This document shows positions 1-8,412 of a stretch of DNA of 64,000 bases, piece by piece (position 1 is the first letter of the stretch; each line of letters opens with the position of its first letter). Position numbers and translations under genes: made by a program. This DNA comes from Cyanobium sp. WAJ14-Wanaka (GTDB lineage Bacteria; Cyanobacteriota; Cyanobacteriia; PCC-6307; Cyanobiaceae). The stretch lies in the NCBI RefSeq assembly GCF_024345375.1, contig NZ_JAGQAZ010000001.1:682001-746000 (forward strand), written 5' to 3'. The notes under the pieces are model-generated. The model ran no database searches, was not told where the DNA came from, and worked only from the letters and a program-made list of their open reading frames with translations.

Positions 1-13
1 CAAATCGCCTGCC

Positions 14-277
14 ATGGGATGGGCCTTCCTGGCCGCCCTAAGCCTGGGAGCTACCAACCCGGCCTTGGCCCAATCCCAGCTACTTGAAAAAGTCAAGCAA
101 AATCCAGCTGAAGCAAGGCAAATCTGCGCAGAACTGCGCCAGCTCAACAGCTCGGGGATCAGCTCAACCTCCCCCCAGGCCATCAAGGTAATCGCCAAGC
201 AAAACAACCTTTCACCCATGGATGCTGAGGTTCTCAGCACCTACGTGATCGGGCTCCACTGCCCTGATGTGCGCTGA
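14..277 (+). CDS. Small secreted hypothetical protein (5' end may lie outside window)
   Basis: The 87-residue product starts with a hydrophobic stretch followed by an AxA-Q signal peptidase site near residues 18-20 (PALAQ). The mature part is about 67 residues, helical in character, with two cysteines (in ICAEL and HCPDV). No basic residue precedes the hydrophobic core, and the frame is open to the window edge, so the true start probably lies upstream and this entry may be 5'-partial. The next gene starts immediately after the TGA. I do not recognise the family. Export to the periplasm is inferred only from the signal peptide. Confidence 0.55.
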   Translation: MGWAFLAALSLGATNPALAQSQLLEKVKQNPAEARQICAELRQLNSSGISSTSPQAIKVIAKQNNLSPMDAEVLSTYVIGLHCPDVR

Positions 278-1894
278 GTGGGTGGAGATGGCGTCACCGG
301 CCAAGACGTCAGAGGCCAAGGCGTCATAGGGCCTTGCGTCACCTGGCAAGACGTCTCGATGGCCTGCACCGATGGCATCCAGCTAGTCAGCCGGCTCTGG
401 AGCCCCCCTGGCAAAGGCCCCTGGCCCGCCCTGTTAATGCGCCAGCCCTACGCCAGGGCCATCGCCTCCAGCGTCACCTATGCCCATCCGGCCTGGTACG
501 CCCAGCACGGTTTTCTGGTAGTGGTCCAGGACGTGCGGGGCCGGGGAGATTCCGGAGGAGATTTTCAAGGATTCACCCAGGAGGCCCGAGATGGCGCCGA
601 CACCATCAGCTGGCTTCGCCAACTGCCCCAATGCAATGGACGAGTTGGCAGCTACGGCTTCTCTTACCAGGGCCTAACCCAGCTACTCAACGACAGCAGC
701 AGCTCAGAGGCAGCTTCCCTGCCCGACTGCCTGGCCCCGGCCATGGCGGGCCTTGATGAGCGGCTGCATTGGGCCAGTGAGGGCGGAGCCCACTGGTGGG
801 CCCTGGGGCTGGGCTGGGGGCTACAGCTGGCGGCCCAACGCTGCCAAAGAGATTCAGACCTGGAAGGTTGGCAAAAAATTCGGACAAGCCTCGAAGACGG
901 CAGCTTCCTAAACGAAGGCCTCCAGCTCCTGGAGAGCTACGACCCCTCGGGCATGGCCCTGGCCTGGTTGCGGCAAGACCCCCGAAAGGCCCAGGGCTGG
1001 GTGCGCCACCAACCGCCAGAAGCCCTGCTGAGGAAGCCGATGCTGCTCATTGGCGGCTGGCATGACCCCCATCTGCGCGGGGTGTTGGATCTATGGGAAC
1101 GGAGCCGAAGGGCGGGGGGAGATCCCCAGCTGCGCATAGGGGCCTGGGGCCACCTGCATTGGCCTGGTGGGGCCGATGCCATGCAACTGGCCTTTTTTCA
1201 GCACCATCTCCAGGACAAAGCCCTACCCCAAAACCACCAGGAGCAATTGGCCTATCAAGCCAGTGCCCATGGCCCCTGGGGCCCAGGGCCCCAGCAGGAG
1301 GCGCCGATCTACTGGGAACTCCATCCTGAAAATGCATCTGCCCAGGATCCTGACCAGGATTGGAGCCAGTATTTGGTGCATGACCCCTGGCGGCCGGTGC
1401 CGGGGCGCGGCGGCCACCTCGGCCTTGAGAGCGGCCCCTGTGATCGGGCCGATCTCGATGCCCGCAACGACGTGATCTGCTTCAGCAGTGCGCCGCTGGA
1501 GCAGCCGTTCACCCTGCTGGGCAGGCCCAGGCTGGAGCTGGCAATTTCCGCCGATCAACCGGGCTTTGATCTTTGCGCCTGCCTCTCGGTGCTGCACACC
1601 AATGGCTCGGTGCGCCAGCTCTGCACTGGCGTGGCCCGCTTCCTAGGTGAGCACTGCTTGGAAAAAAGAATTCGCCAGCTGGAGTTCCAACCCCTAATGG
1701 TCCAGCTCGAGCCAGGAGAGCGCCTGCGCCTATCACTAGCCGCCAGTGCCTGGCCCCAGATCGCCCTAAATCCTGGCGATGGCACCATGCCGATGGGAGG
1801 AACCAGCGCCAACCATCGCGTGATCAGCCTGGAACTGGGCAAACCAAGCCTTGGCGTTTATTCCCTGCTTGGCGAGCAACCCGGCGTCAATTAG
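278..1894 (+). CDS. CocE/NonD (S15) family alpha/beta hydrolase
   Basis: This is a serine hydrolase of the CocE/X-Pro dipeptidyl-peptidase family, which cleaves esters or amides; the substrate is unknown. The Ser nucleophile sits in GFSYQG (Ser129), the acid in GGWHDPH (Asp263) and the His in GAWGHLHW (His292). The oxyanion-loop region VVVQDVRGRGDSGG and a C-terminal jelly-roll-like half complete the usual layout, and 538 aa is near the family norm. The frame opens with GTG directly after the previous stop. The first 27 residues are encoded by an imperfect DNA repeat, and an ATG at 359 lies too far into the conserved VTWQDVSMACTDG strand to be a comfortable start. The start is therefore uncertain, but the family call is firm. 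Confidence 0.85.
   Translation: MGGDGVTGQDVRGQGVIGPCVTWQDVSMACTDGIQLVSRLWSPPGKGPWPALLMRQPYARAIASSVTYAHPAWYAQHGFLVVVQDVRGRGDSGGDFQGFTQEARDGADTISWLRQLPQCNGRVGSYGFSYQGLTQLLNDSSSSEAASLPDCLAPAMAGLDERLHWASEGGAHWWALGLGWGLQLAAQRCQRDSDLEGWQKIRTSLEDGSFLNEGLQLLESYDPSGMALAWLRQDPRKAQGWVRHQPPEALLRKPMLLIGGWHDPHLRGVLDLWERSRRAGGDPQLRIGAWGHLHWPGGADAMQLAFFQHHLQDKALPQNHQEQLAYQASAHGPWGPGPQQEAPIYWELHPENASAQDPDQDWSQYLVHDPWRPVPGRGGHLGLESGPCDRADLDARNDVICFSSAPLEQPFTLLGRPRLELAISADQPGFDLCACLSVLHTNGSVRQLCTGVARFLGEHCLEKRIRQLEFQPLMVQLEPGERLRLSLAASAWPQIALNPGDGTMPMGGTSANHRVISLELGKPSLGVYSLLGEQPGVN
291..355 (+). repeat. Imperfect direct repeat at start of hydrolase gene
   Basis: Two 20-mers at 291-310 and 336-355 differ at only a few bases (both begin GCGTCACC and end AAGACGTC) and are 45 nt apart, with a further partial copy between them. 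The repeat is in frame and encodes the similar peptides VTGQDV and VTWQDV. It covers the region where the start codon has to be chosen. Confidence 0.6.
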
Positions 1895-1903
1895 GGCAAA
1901 CTG

Positions 1904-2725
1904 TTGCCGCGAATGATTTTTAGGGCCCCGATGCAGCGCTTTTTTGATTCTCTCAGCAAAACGCTGCTAGCCAGCGCCCTAGTGGGAGGGGGCTTAATCG
2001 CGGGTCCGATACTGCCAAATCGCCCTGCTTTTGCCCAGACACCCAGCGCTATCGACGCTGCTGCCCTCACACCAGTTAGTGAAACCCCCCTGAGTGTGGA
2101 GCAGGCCAGGGCCGCCGCCAATACGGTTCTAGATGCGGTCAAGCGTCGCGATGGCAATGCCCGCTACAACCAATTCGCCGACGAACTCAAGGCCGTAACC
2201 AGTCCGTCAATGGTGCAACGCACCATGAAAAGCTGGCCCAAGCTGTTGAGCTGGAAAGTCCTGGGGGTGAGCCGCGGCAGCAGGAGCACCACCGTGGAGG
2301 CTGCCCTGACCACCTCGGCCGGCATTCGAAACGTATTTATCGTTTTTAACAGCAAGGTCAAATTGATTGGCTATCACATTGACCGTTCCGATCTCTCCGA
2401 CTCAAAAGTAGCTATTCAGTTCGTCCAGACCCTGGCCGATGGCCAATACATCAGTGCGCGTGGTTTCCTGAGCCTGGATCTGCAAAAAGATGTCAGTGCA
2501 GCGTCCCTGCAACGGAAATGGCAAGAGCTGCAGCAACTCACCGGCAATTTTGTTCGCGTCAAAAGGGCCGTTGAGGCCAGCAGCAACAGCACGGGCAAAT
2601 TGGTGCTGGTTTTAACAGAGTTCAATCGCCTCACCGACACCCTGTTTGTGGTGATGGGACCCAACAACCAAATCACCGGGATCGACTTCCCCATCGATCC
2701 GCTCAAGCCTGAGCCCGTGCGCTGA
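1904..2725 (+). CDS. Secreted DUF3887-like protein with two repeated domains
   Basis: The 273-residue protein has a signal peptide ending near PAFAQ (residue about 45). An internal ATG at 1931 (MQRFFDSLSKTLL) would give a more normal signal length and may be the real start. The mature part looks like two tandem copies of an alpha+beta fold of about 90 residues: helix (TVLDAVKRRD / FVQTLADGQY), a middle segment with a tryptophan (WPKLLSWKVL / WQELQQLTGNF), then strands ending in an I/LxGYHI or ITGIDF motif. This resembles the DUF3887 fold, which is NTF2-like. Function is unknown and the family assignment comes from memory of its pattern. The protein probably acts in the periplasm. Confidence 0.65.
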   Translation: MPRMIFRAPMQRFFDSLSKTLLASALVGGGLIAGPILPNRPAFAQTPSAIDAAALTPVSETPLSVEQARAAANTVLDAVKRRDGNARYNQFADELKAVTSPSMVQRTMKSWPKLLSWKVLGVSRGSRSTTVEAALTTSAGIRNVFIVFNSKVKLIGYHIDRSDLSDSKVAIQFVQTLADGQYISARGFLSLDLQKDVSAASLQRKWQELQQLTGNFVRVKRAVEASSNSTGKLVLVLTEFNRLTDTLFVVMGPNNQITGIDFPIDPLKPEPVR

Positions 2726-2775
2726 GGCGAAGAGATCCTGGCGGCGCCTAAGCTCGCGGCTCACGCGGCTGGACG

Positions 2776-5100
2776 ATGGGCTTGCTCAACCTCGAATGGA
2801 TGGTGCAAGACGGCCAGCGCCTTGCTGAATGCCGCCACGATCACCCATTTGCGGTGCTCGGCCCCCAGCCCCTCGATAGCGGCGGCTGGGTAGTAAGGGT
2901 GTGGATGCCCGAGGCGGAAAGGGTTGAGTTGATCGCCGGGGGGCAAAACCAGGCCCTGGAGTGCCCCAACCACCCCTGGGTATTCGAGACCAAATTTGAG
3001 CAGAAGCCAAGCAGCGGCTATCAACTAAAGGTTTTGCGGGCTGGCATTGAGCACATCCAGCACGACCCCTGGGCATTCCGCGAGGAATGGATGGGTGAGC
3101 TGGATCAACTGCTCTTTGCCGAGGGCAACCACCACCACATCTGGCAGCGCATGGGCGCCCACCTGGTGGAACGCGATGGCATTGCCGGGGTGATGTTCTG
3201 CCTGTGGGCACCAAATGCCCTCAGCGTGGCTGTTCTGGGGGATTTCAACGGCTGGGATGGCCGCCACCACCCAATGCAGTCAAGGCTGGGCGGCGGCTGG
3301 GAGTTGTTTATCCCTGGCCTGGAAGCCGGCCAGATCTACAAATATGAAGTGCGGGCCCAAAACGGGCATTGCTATCAAAAATCCGATCCCTATGGCTTCC
3401 GGCACCAGGTAAGGCCCGACAACGGCTCCGTAGTGGCCCCCCTGGCCGGTTACACCTGGGCAGACAACGAATGGATTGCCGAGCGTGACAGCCGCAACCC
3501 CCTCGATCAGCCCGTTTCGGTCTACGAGATGCACCTAGGTAGCTGGATGCACGCCAGCGCCGACCAGCCCTACATCGAGGCCGATGGCACGGCCCGGCCC
3601 CCTGTGGCTGCCGCCGATCTCAAACCCGGTGCCCGCCTGCTCACCTACCCCGAACTGGCCGACAAGGTAATCCCCTACGTGAAGGCCAGGGGTTTCACCC
3701 ACATAGAATTGATGCCGATCTCAGAGCATCCCTTCGATGGCTCCTGGGGGTATCAGGTGACGGGCTGGTATGCCCCCACCAGCCGGTTCGGCAGCCCCGA
3801 TGAATTCCGGGCCTTTGTGGATCGCTGCCACGCCGAGGGCATTGGCGTGATCCTCGACTGGGTGCCAGGCCACTTCCCCAAGGACGCCCACGGCCTGGCC
3901 TTCTTCGATGGGGCCCATCTCTACGAGCACGCCGATCCCCGCATTGGCGAGCACAAGGAATGGGGCACCCTTATTTTCAATTACAGCCGCAATGAAGTTC
4001 GCAACTTCCTGGTAGCCAACCTGATCTATTGGTTTGAACAATTCCACATCGATGGAATTCGGGTGGATGCGGTGGCTTCGATGCTCTATCGCGACTACCT
4101 GCGCCCCGATGGGGAGTGGCTAGCCAATGAGCACGGTGGCCGGGAAAACACCGAGGCCGTGCAGTTCCTCCAGCAGGCCAACCATGTGCTGTTTGAGCAC
4201 TTCCCTGGAGCCCTTTCCATTGCCGAGGAATCCACCACCTGGCCGATGGTGACCCAGCCCACAAACATCGGAGGCCTGGGCTTCAATCTGAAGTGGAACA
4301 TGGGCTGGATGCACGACATGCTCGATTATTTCGAGCTGGATCCCTGGTTCCGCCAGTTCCATCAGAACAATGTGACGTTCTCGATCTGGTACGCCTTCAC
4401 CGAGAACTTCATGCTCGCCCTCAGCCACGACGAGGTGGTGCATGGCAAGAGCCATTTACTGCACAAAATGCCTGGCGACGACTGGCAAAAGTTTGCCAAC
4501 GTGCGGGCCCTGCTGGCCTACATGTGGACCCACCCCGGTAAGAAGACAATCTTCATGGGGATGGAGTTTGGCCAACGTTCCGAATGGAATGTGTGGGGAG
4601 ATCTGCAGTGGGATCTGCTCCAACACAGCGCCCACCAGGGGCTCCAATTGATGGTGGACGATCTCAACAGCTTCTACAAATCGGAGCGGGCCCTCTGGGG
4701 CGACGACTTCAGCGAATTCGGCTTCCAGTGGATCGATTGCAACGACAACCGGCACTCAATCATTAGCTTCATGCGCCGCGAAAGCGCCACGGGTCGCTGG
4801 CTGGTGGTGGTGGCCAACTTCACCCCCCAGAGCCATTCCCATTACCGGGTTGGCGTGCCCATGGACGGCTTTTACGAGGAGGTGTTCAACACCGATGCCG
4901 AGCGTTACGGCGGCAGCAACCTCGGCAACCTCGGCGGCAAGTTCACCGATGAATGGGGCATGCACAGCTATGAGCAGTCCCTCGATCTGTGTCTACCCCC
5001 TCTGTCGGTGCTGGTCTTCAGGCGCGATGAAAAACGCAGCCAGCTCGCCATTGCCGACAGCTGTGAAGAAGCCCCCACCAGCGGGGCACTGCTCGGGTAA
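2776..5100 (+). CDS. glgB: 1,4-alpha-glucan branching enzyme
   Basis: GlgB forms alpha-1,6 branches in glycogen, the main carbon store of cyanobacteria. The 774-residue protein has the bacterial layout: an N-terminal domain ([11 protein letters not shown]), a CBM48 module (GDFNGWDGR), a GH13 TIM barrel and a C-terminal beta domain. The catalytic residues are visible: Asp431 in [13 protein letters not shown], Glu484/485 in IAEESTTWP and Asp552 in SHDEVVHGK. The ATG at 2776 fits the usual cyanobacterial start ([20 protein letters not shown]). hemE follows 26 nt later on the same strand. Confidence 0.97.
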   Translation: MGLLNLEWMVQDGQRLAECRHDHPFAVLGPQPLDSGGWVVRVWMPEAERVELIAGGQNQALECPNHPWVFETKFEQKPSSGYQLKVLRAGIEHIQHDPWAFREEWMGELDQLLFAEGNHHHIWQRMGAHLVERDGIAGVMFCLWAPNALSVAVLGDFNGWDGRHHPMQSRLGGGWELFIPGLEAGQIYKYEVRAQNGHCYQKSDPYGFRHQVRPDNGSVVAPLAGYTWADNEWIAERDSRNPLDQPVSVYEMHLGSWMHASADQPYIEADGTARPPVAAADLKPGARLLTYPELADKVIPYVKARGFTHIELMPISEHPFDGSWGYQVTGWYAPTSRFGSPDEFRAFVDRCHAEGIGVILDWVPGHFPKDAHGLAFFDGAHLYEHADPRIGEHKEWGTLIFNYSRNEVRNFLVANLIYWFEQFHIDGIRVDAVASMLYRDYLRPDGEWLANEHGGRENTEAVQFLQQANHVLFEHFPGALSIAEESTTWPMVTQPTNIGGLGFNLKWNMGWMHDMLDYFELDPWFRQFHQNNVTFSIWYAFTENFMLALSHDEVVHGKSHLLHKMPGDDWQKFANVRALLAYMWTHPGKKTIFMGMEFGQRSEWNVWGDLQWDLLQHSAHQGLQLMVDDLNSFYKSERALWGDDFSEFGFQWIDCNDNRHSIISFMRRESATGRWLVVVANFTPQSHSHYRVGVPMDGFYEEVFNTDAERYGGSNLGNLGGKFTDEWGMHSYEQSLDLCLPPLSVLVFRRDEKRSQLAIADSCEEAPTSGALLG

Positions 5101-5126
5101 GTTCGCCCCTGGCCTCCTTTTTAACC

Positions 5127-6185
5127 ATGACCGGAACCGCCCCCCTGCTGCTGCGCGCCGCCCAAGGTGAGCAGGTGGAGCGGCCGCCGGTCTGGATGAT
5201 GCGCCAGGCGGGCCGCTACATGAAGGTTTACCGGGATCTGCGGGATCGCCATCCCGGTTTTCGCGAGCGCTCGGAAAACCCCGATCTCTCCTATGAGATC
5301 TCGATGCAGCCCTTCCACGCCTTCAAACCCGATGGCGTAATCCTCTTTTCCGACATCCTCACCCCCCTGCCAGGCATGGGGATTGATTTCGACATCGTCG
5401 AGAGCCAGGGGCCCCTGATCCAGGACCCCATCCGCACCATGGCCCAGGTGGAGGCCCTGCGCCCCCTCCAACCGGCCGAAAGCATGCCATTTGTGGGTGA
5501 GGTACTTAGCCGCCTACGGGAGTCGGTGGGCAATGAAGCTGCTGTGCTCGGCTTTGTGGGTGCCCCCTGGACCCTGGCCGCCTACGTGGTGGAAGGCAAA
5601 AGCAGCAAGAGCTATGCCGTGATTAAGCAAATGGCTTTCCGCGAGCCCGCTCTGCTGCACAGGCTGCTCGACCACTTCGCCACCTCAATCGCCACCTACC
5701 TGCGCTACCAGATCGACTCCGGAGCCCAGGTGGTGCAAATGTTTGATTCATGGGCAGGCCAGCTCAGCCCAATCGACTACGACACCTTCGCCGCTCCTTA
5801 TCAGAAGAAGGTGGTGGATCTGGTCAAGCAAACCCACCCCGACACCCCCTTCATCCTCTACATCTCAGGCAGTGCGGGTGTGATCGAGCGCATGGCCCGC
5901 ACCGGCGTCGACATCGTTTCGCTCGACTGGACCGTGGACATGGCCGAAGGCCTGGCTCGCCTACCCGAGCATGTGGGCGTGCAGGGCAACGTTGATCCCG
6001 GCCTTCTGTTTGGCACCCCCGCGGCGATCCAGGAGCGCATCGACGACACGGTGCGCAAGGCCAGGGGCCGTAAACACATCCTCAACCTCGGCCACGGCAT
6101 CCTGCCCGGCACCCCCGAGGAGAATGGCCGTGCCTTCTTTGAGGCTGGGAAAACGGTGATGGAGCGCCTCGGAGCATTGGCTTGA
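5127..6185 (+). CDS. hemE: Uroporphyrinogen decarboxylase
   Basis: HemE removes four carboxyl groups from uroporphyrinogen III to give coproporphyrinogen III, a shared step to heme, chlorophyll and bilins in the cytoplasm. The N-terminal signature [12 protein letters not shown] (residues 21-32) and the [16 protein letters not shown] signature are intact, and 352 aa is normal length. Its TGA overlaps the TTG start of the following SDR gene (TTGA, 6182-6185), so the two are probably translationally coupled. hemC and hemH occur elsewhere in this window, so the heme genes are dispersed. Confidence 0.97.
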   Translation: MTGTAPLLLRAAQGEQVERPPVWMMRQAGRYMKVYRDLRDRHPGFRERSENPDLSYEISMQPFHAFKPDGVILFSDILTPLPGMGIDFDIVESQGPLIQDPIRTMAQVEALRPLQPAESMPFVGEVLSRLRESVGNEAAVLGFVGAPWTLAAYVVEGKSSKSYAVIKQMAFREPALLHRLLDHFATSIATYLRYQIDSGAQVVQMFDSWAGQLSPIDYDTFAAPYQKKVVDLVKQTHPDTPFILYISGSAGVIERMARTGVDIVSLDWTVDMAEGLARLPEHVGVQGNVDPGLLFGTPAAIQERIDDTVRKARGRKHILNLGHGILPGTPEENGRAFFEAGKTVMERLGALA

Positions 6186-7210
6186 GCGGCCCCCAGGCCC
6201 GGATCCTGATCACCGGGGCCAGCGGTTGCGTTGGCCAATACATCGCCGAAGAGCTCTACCGCCACAGCGATGCCGAGCTGCTGCTGCTGTTGAGGGATCC
6301 AGCCAAACTCCAGGCCATTCCCAGGCAAGACCCGAGGGTCACCCTGCTGGTTGGCGATCTGCGGGAGCTGGGTGTGCACGCAGACGCCATCGCCTCAGCC
6401 ACCCGCATCATCCATACCGCCACCGCCTGGGGCGATCCGGTGCGGGCCCAGGCCGTGAATGTGGATGCAGTTAAGGAACTGCTGCGGCTCGCCAATCCCC
6501 AGGTGCTGGAGCAGGTGATTTACTTCTCCACCGCCAGCCTGCTCGATCGGAACCTAAAACTGCTGCCAGAAGCCCAGGCCCATGGCACCGAATACATCCA
6601 AACCAAGGCCATTTGCCTAGGGCAGCTCGAGCAGCATGGGCTGGCCGAAAGGGTGGTGGCGATCTTTCCCACCCTCGTTTTTGGGGGCAAGCTGGGGGAA
6701 GCGGGGCGGCCCAATGGGGGAGACCTCCATCCCACCAGCTACCTAACAGCGGGCCTCAAAGAAGCGGTGCGATTCATGGGCCTGGCCAAATGGCTGCGCA
6801 CCGACGCCAGCTTCCATTTCATCCACGCCGCAGACATTGCCAAGGTTTGTGCCCACCTGGCCACCACCCCCCACCAGGCCAACCCCGAACCTGGCCAGGG
6901 GCCAATCCGCCGGCTGGTGCTGGGCCAGGCAGCCGTGACGGTGAACCAAACCGTAGCCAGCCTCTGTAGGTGGCGCCGGAGCTGGTATCCAAGCTTTGGC
7001 CTCGATCTCAAAGGCTGGCTGATCAATGGCCTAATCAAGTTTTTACGTATTGAGATCACCCCCTGGGACCTCTTCTCAATCCGCTATCGCCACTTCATCC
7101 ACCAGCCGGTCAGTCCGCCGGAGCGTTTTGGCCTCGTGAGCGCCGCCCCAACCCTGGAGGCGGTATTTGAGATGGCGGGTCTGCCCAGGCGCGGGAAAGT
7201 CAGGGGCTAG
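6182..7210 (+). CDS. NAD(P)-dependent epimerase/dehydratase (extended SDR)
   Basis: This is an extended short-chain dehydrogenase/reductase. It has the nucleotide-binding motif TGASGCVG at residues 11-18, an acidic GDL motif at 58-60, and a Tyr138-x3-Lys142 pair (YIQTK) preceded by a Ser/Thr strand (YFSTAS). The 342-aa length is typical of sugar-nucleotide epimerases and related reductases; the substrate cannot be told. Translation starts at TTG 6182, overlapping the hemE stop by 4 nt. The position behind hemE is often occupied by this gene in picocyanobacteria (from memory), but no role in tetrapyrrole metabolism is shown. Confidence 0.85.
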   Translation: MSGPQARILITGASGCVGQYIAEELYRHSDAELLLLLRDPAKLQAIPRQDPRVTLLVGDLRELGVHADAIASATRIIHTATAWGDPVRAQAVNVDAVKELLRLANPQVLEQVIYFSTASLLDRNLKLLPEAQAHGTEYIQTKAICLGQLEQHGLAERVVAIFPTLVFGGKLGEAGRPNGGDLHPTSYLTAGLKEAVRFMGLAKWLRTDASFHFIHAADIAKVCAHLATTPHQANPEPGQGPIRRLVLGQAAVTVNQTVASLCRWRRSWYPSFGLDLKGWLINGLIKFLRIEITPWDLFSIRYRHFIHQPVSPPERFGLVSAAPTLEAVFEMAGLPRRGKVRG

Positions 7211-7296
7211 CTCGGGCGATCTAAATGTTTCGAAGCACCTCGGATCCCATGCACCGGCGCCAACCAGGCCTTAATTTCGATGGGTTGCCTGCCTTG

Positions 7297-7650
7297 ATGC
7301 GCCCTCCCATGCGCCGACTCTTCTCCTTGATTGCCCTTTGCCTAGCCCTCGTGCTGGGTGCAGCTCCTAGCTTCGCGGCTGACGCGGCCCACGGTGGCCA
7401 GATCTTCTCTGCCAACTGCGCCGCCTGCCACATGGGTGGCGGAAACGTGGTTAACGCAGAACGGACCCTCAAAAAAGAAGCCCTCGAGGCCTACCTGGCC
7501 AACTACAGCAGTGGCCCTGAGGCTGCCGTGGCCTACCAGGTGACCAACGGTAAAAACGCCATGCCCGCCTTCGGCGGCAAGCTCAGTGCCACCGACATCG
7601 ACGATGTGGCCGCCTATGTGATCGAAATGTCTGGCAAGGGCTGGTCTTGA
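7297..7650 (+). CDS. petJ: Cytochrome c6
   Basis: This is the soluble lumenal heme protein that carries electrons from cytochrome b6f to photosystem I or to terminal oxidase. From the ATG at 7297 (MRPPMRRLFSL) there is a normal signal peptide with cleavage near SFA-ADAAHGG, followed by the heme motif CAACH (residues 41-45) and the axial methionine in NAMPAFGG. The mature length of about 90 residues matches the family. The open frame reaches back to 7225, but the extra N-terminal 24 residues would precede the signal sequence and are unlikely. A terminator follows at 7673-7699. Confidence 0.93.
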   Translation: MRPPMRRLFSLIALCLALVLGAAPSFAADAAHGGQIFSANCAACHMGGGNVVNAERTLKKEALEAYLANYSSGPEAAVAYQVTNGKNAMPAFGGKLSATDIDDVAAYVIEMSGKGWS

Positions 7651-7672
7651 TCCTTGAACGTTTTTGATTGCT

Positions 7673-7699
7673 AGCCCTGGCTCCGGCTGGGGCTTTTTT
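7673..7699 (+). terminator. Rho-independent terminator after petJ
   Basis: A stem AGCCC/GGGCT with a G-C-rich loop region is followed directly by a run of six T (7694-7699), 23 nt after the petJ stop. It also lies just beyond the end of the convergent gene at 7705. Confidence 0.7.
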
Positions 7700-7704
7700 A
7701 TTGG

Positions 7705-7935
7705 CTAACTATCCAGCTGGCGACGGGCAGCCAAAACGGCCAGGTAGAGGTCTTCCGGCACCTCACGAATGTCGTATTCGCTGGGCAAAACCCCATGGAC
7801 ATGGCGGTGCACAGCCATCCAGCAGTTGCGCTCCAGATCCTTGGCCGTGGCATCAAATTCCCGGGAAGCCTCGGCCAGGAGTTCAACCAATGCCCCTTGC
7901 TTGCCTCCAGATTCATCTAATCCAGGTTTCTCCAT
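7705..7935 (-). CDS. Small conserved hypothetical protein
   Basis: The 76-residue protein is soluble and acidic-helical in character, with no signal peptide. It has a His-rich centre (AVHRHVHG) followed by SEYDIREVPEDLYLAVLAARRQ. The amino-acid composition and codon bias look like a real gene, and the alternative minus-strand frame at 7698-7916 does not. It faces petJ tail to tail. I recall similar short proteins in picocyanobacteria but have no function to offer. Confidence 0.65.
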   Translation of the reverse strand: MEKPGLDESGGKQGALVELLAEASREFDATAKDLERNCWMAVHRHVHGVLPSEYDIREVPEDLYLAVLAARRQLDS

Positions 7936-8000
7936 GGCAGCCTGCTTAGGTGTCAGCGCCCCGAAGCCGGGGCAAAGTGGATCGAAGGATGGATCAAAGC

Positions 8001-8297
8001 ATGACTGGGCCCTTGCGAGCGCAAATTACACTGCCATTGCTGCTGCTGGCCACCATGGCGCTGCCGGCCACCATGGTGCCGCCGGCCCTAGCCCAGGAGC
8101 GGATGGCTGGCAGCTGCCCATTGGTGGTGACACCCCAAAACTCCTTGCTTCAACCAAAACGCATTAACCCAGCCCAGGTAAAGGCTAAAAATGCCGGCGG
8201 CTGCCTTTCGCCCGCAGATGCGATCTACGGAACAAATGGCTGCCCACAAAAGCTTTGCGGCGCCAATGCCGGCGTAATCCCCCTAAACAGCAACTAG
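8001..8297 (+). CDS. Small secreted cysteine-containing protein
   Basis: The ATG at 8001 is preceded by AAGGA at 7985-7989 with 11-nt spacing. It gives a clean signal peptide (MTGPLRAQITLPLLLLAT) with cleavage after PALA-Q. The frame is open to a GTG at 7950, and an ATG at 7989 is also possible. The mature part of about 66 residues has four cysteines (SCPLV, GGCLS, GCPQKLCG), consistent with disulfides in the periplasm. The family is not recognised. It is one of several small exported proteins in the window. Confidence 0.6.
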   Translation: MTGPLRAQITLPLLLLATMALPATMVPPALAQERMAGSCPLVVTPQNSLLQPKRINPAQVKAKNAGGCLSPADAIYGTNGCPQKLCGANAGVIPLNSN

Positions 8298-8398
8298 GCA
8301 AATCAAGGGGCCCACACCGGTTTGCCCCCAGGCAATGTTCGGTCGCCCGGCTTAGGCCCCAGGGGAACTGGCCATAGTTTTGGTGCAGCACTCCGACC

Positions 8399-8405
8399 AA
8401 GGAGA
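8399..8405 (+). promoter_or_regulatory. Ribosome binding site fixing the clpB start
   Basis: AAGGAGA lies 7 nt before the ATG at 8413. It favours this start over the TTG at 8380, which would add 11 non-conserved residues. Confidence 0.75.
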
Positions 8406-8412
8406 TTCCCCC

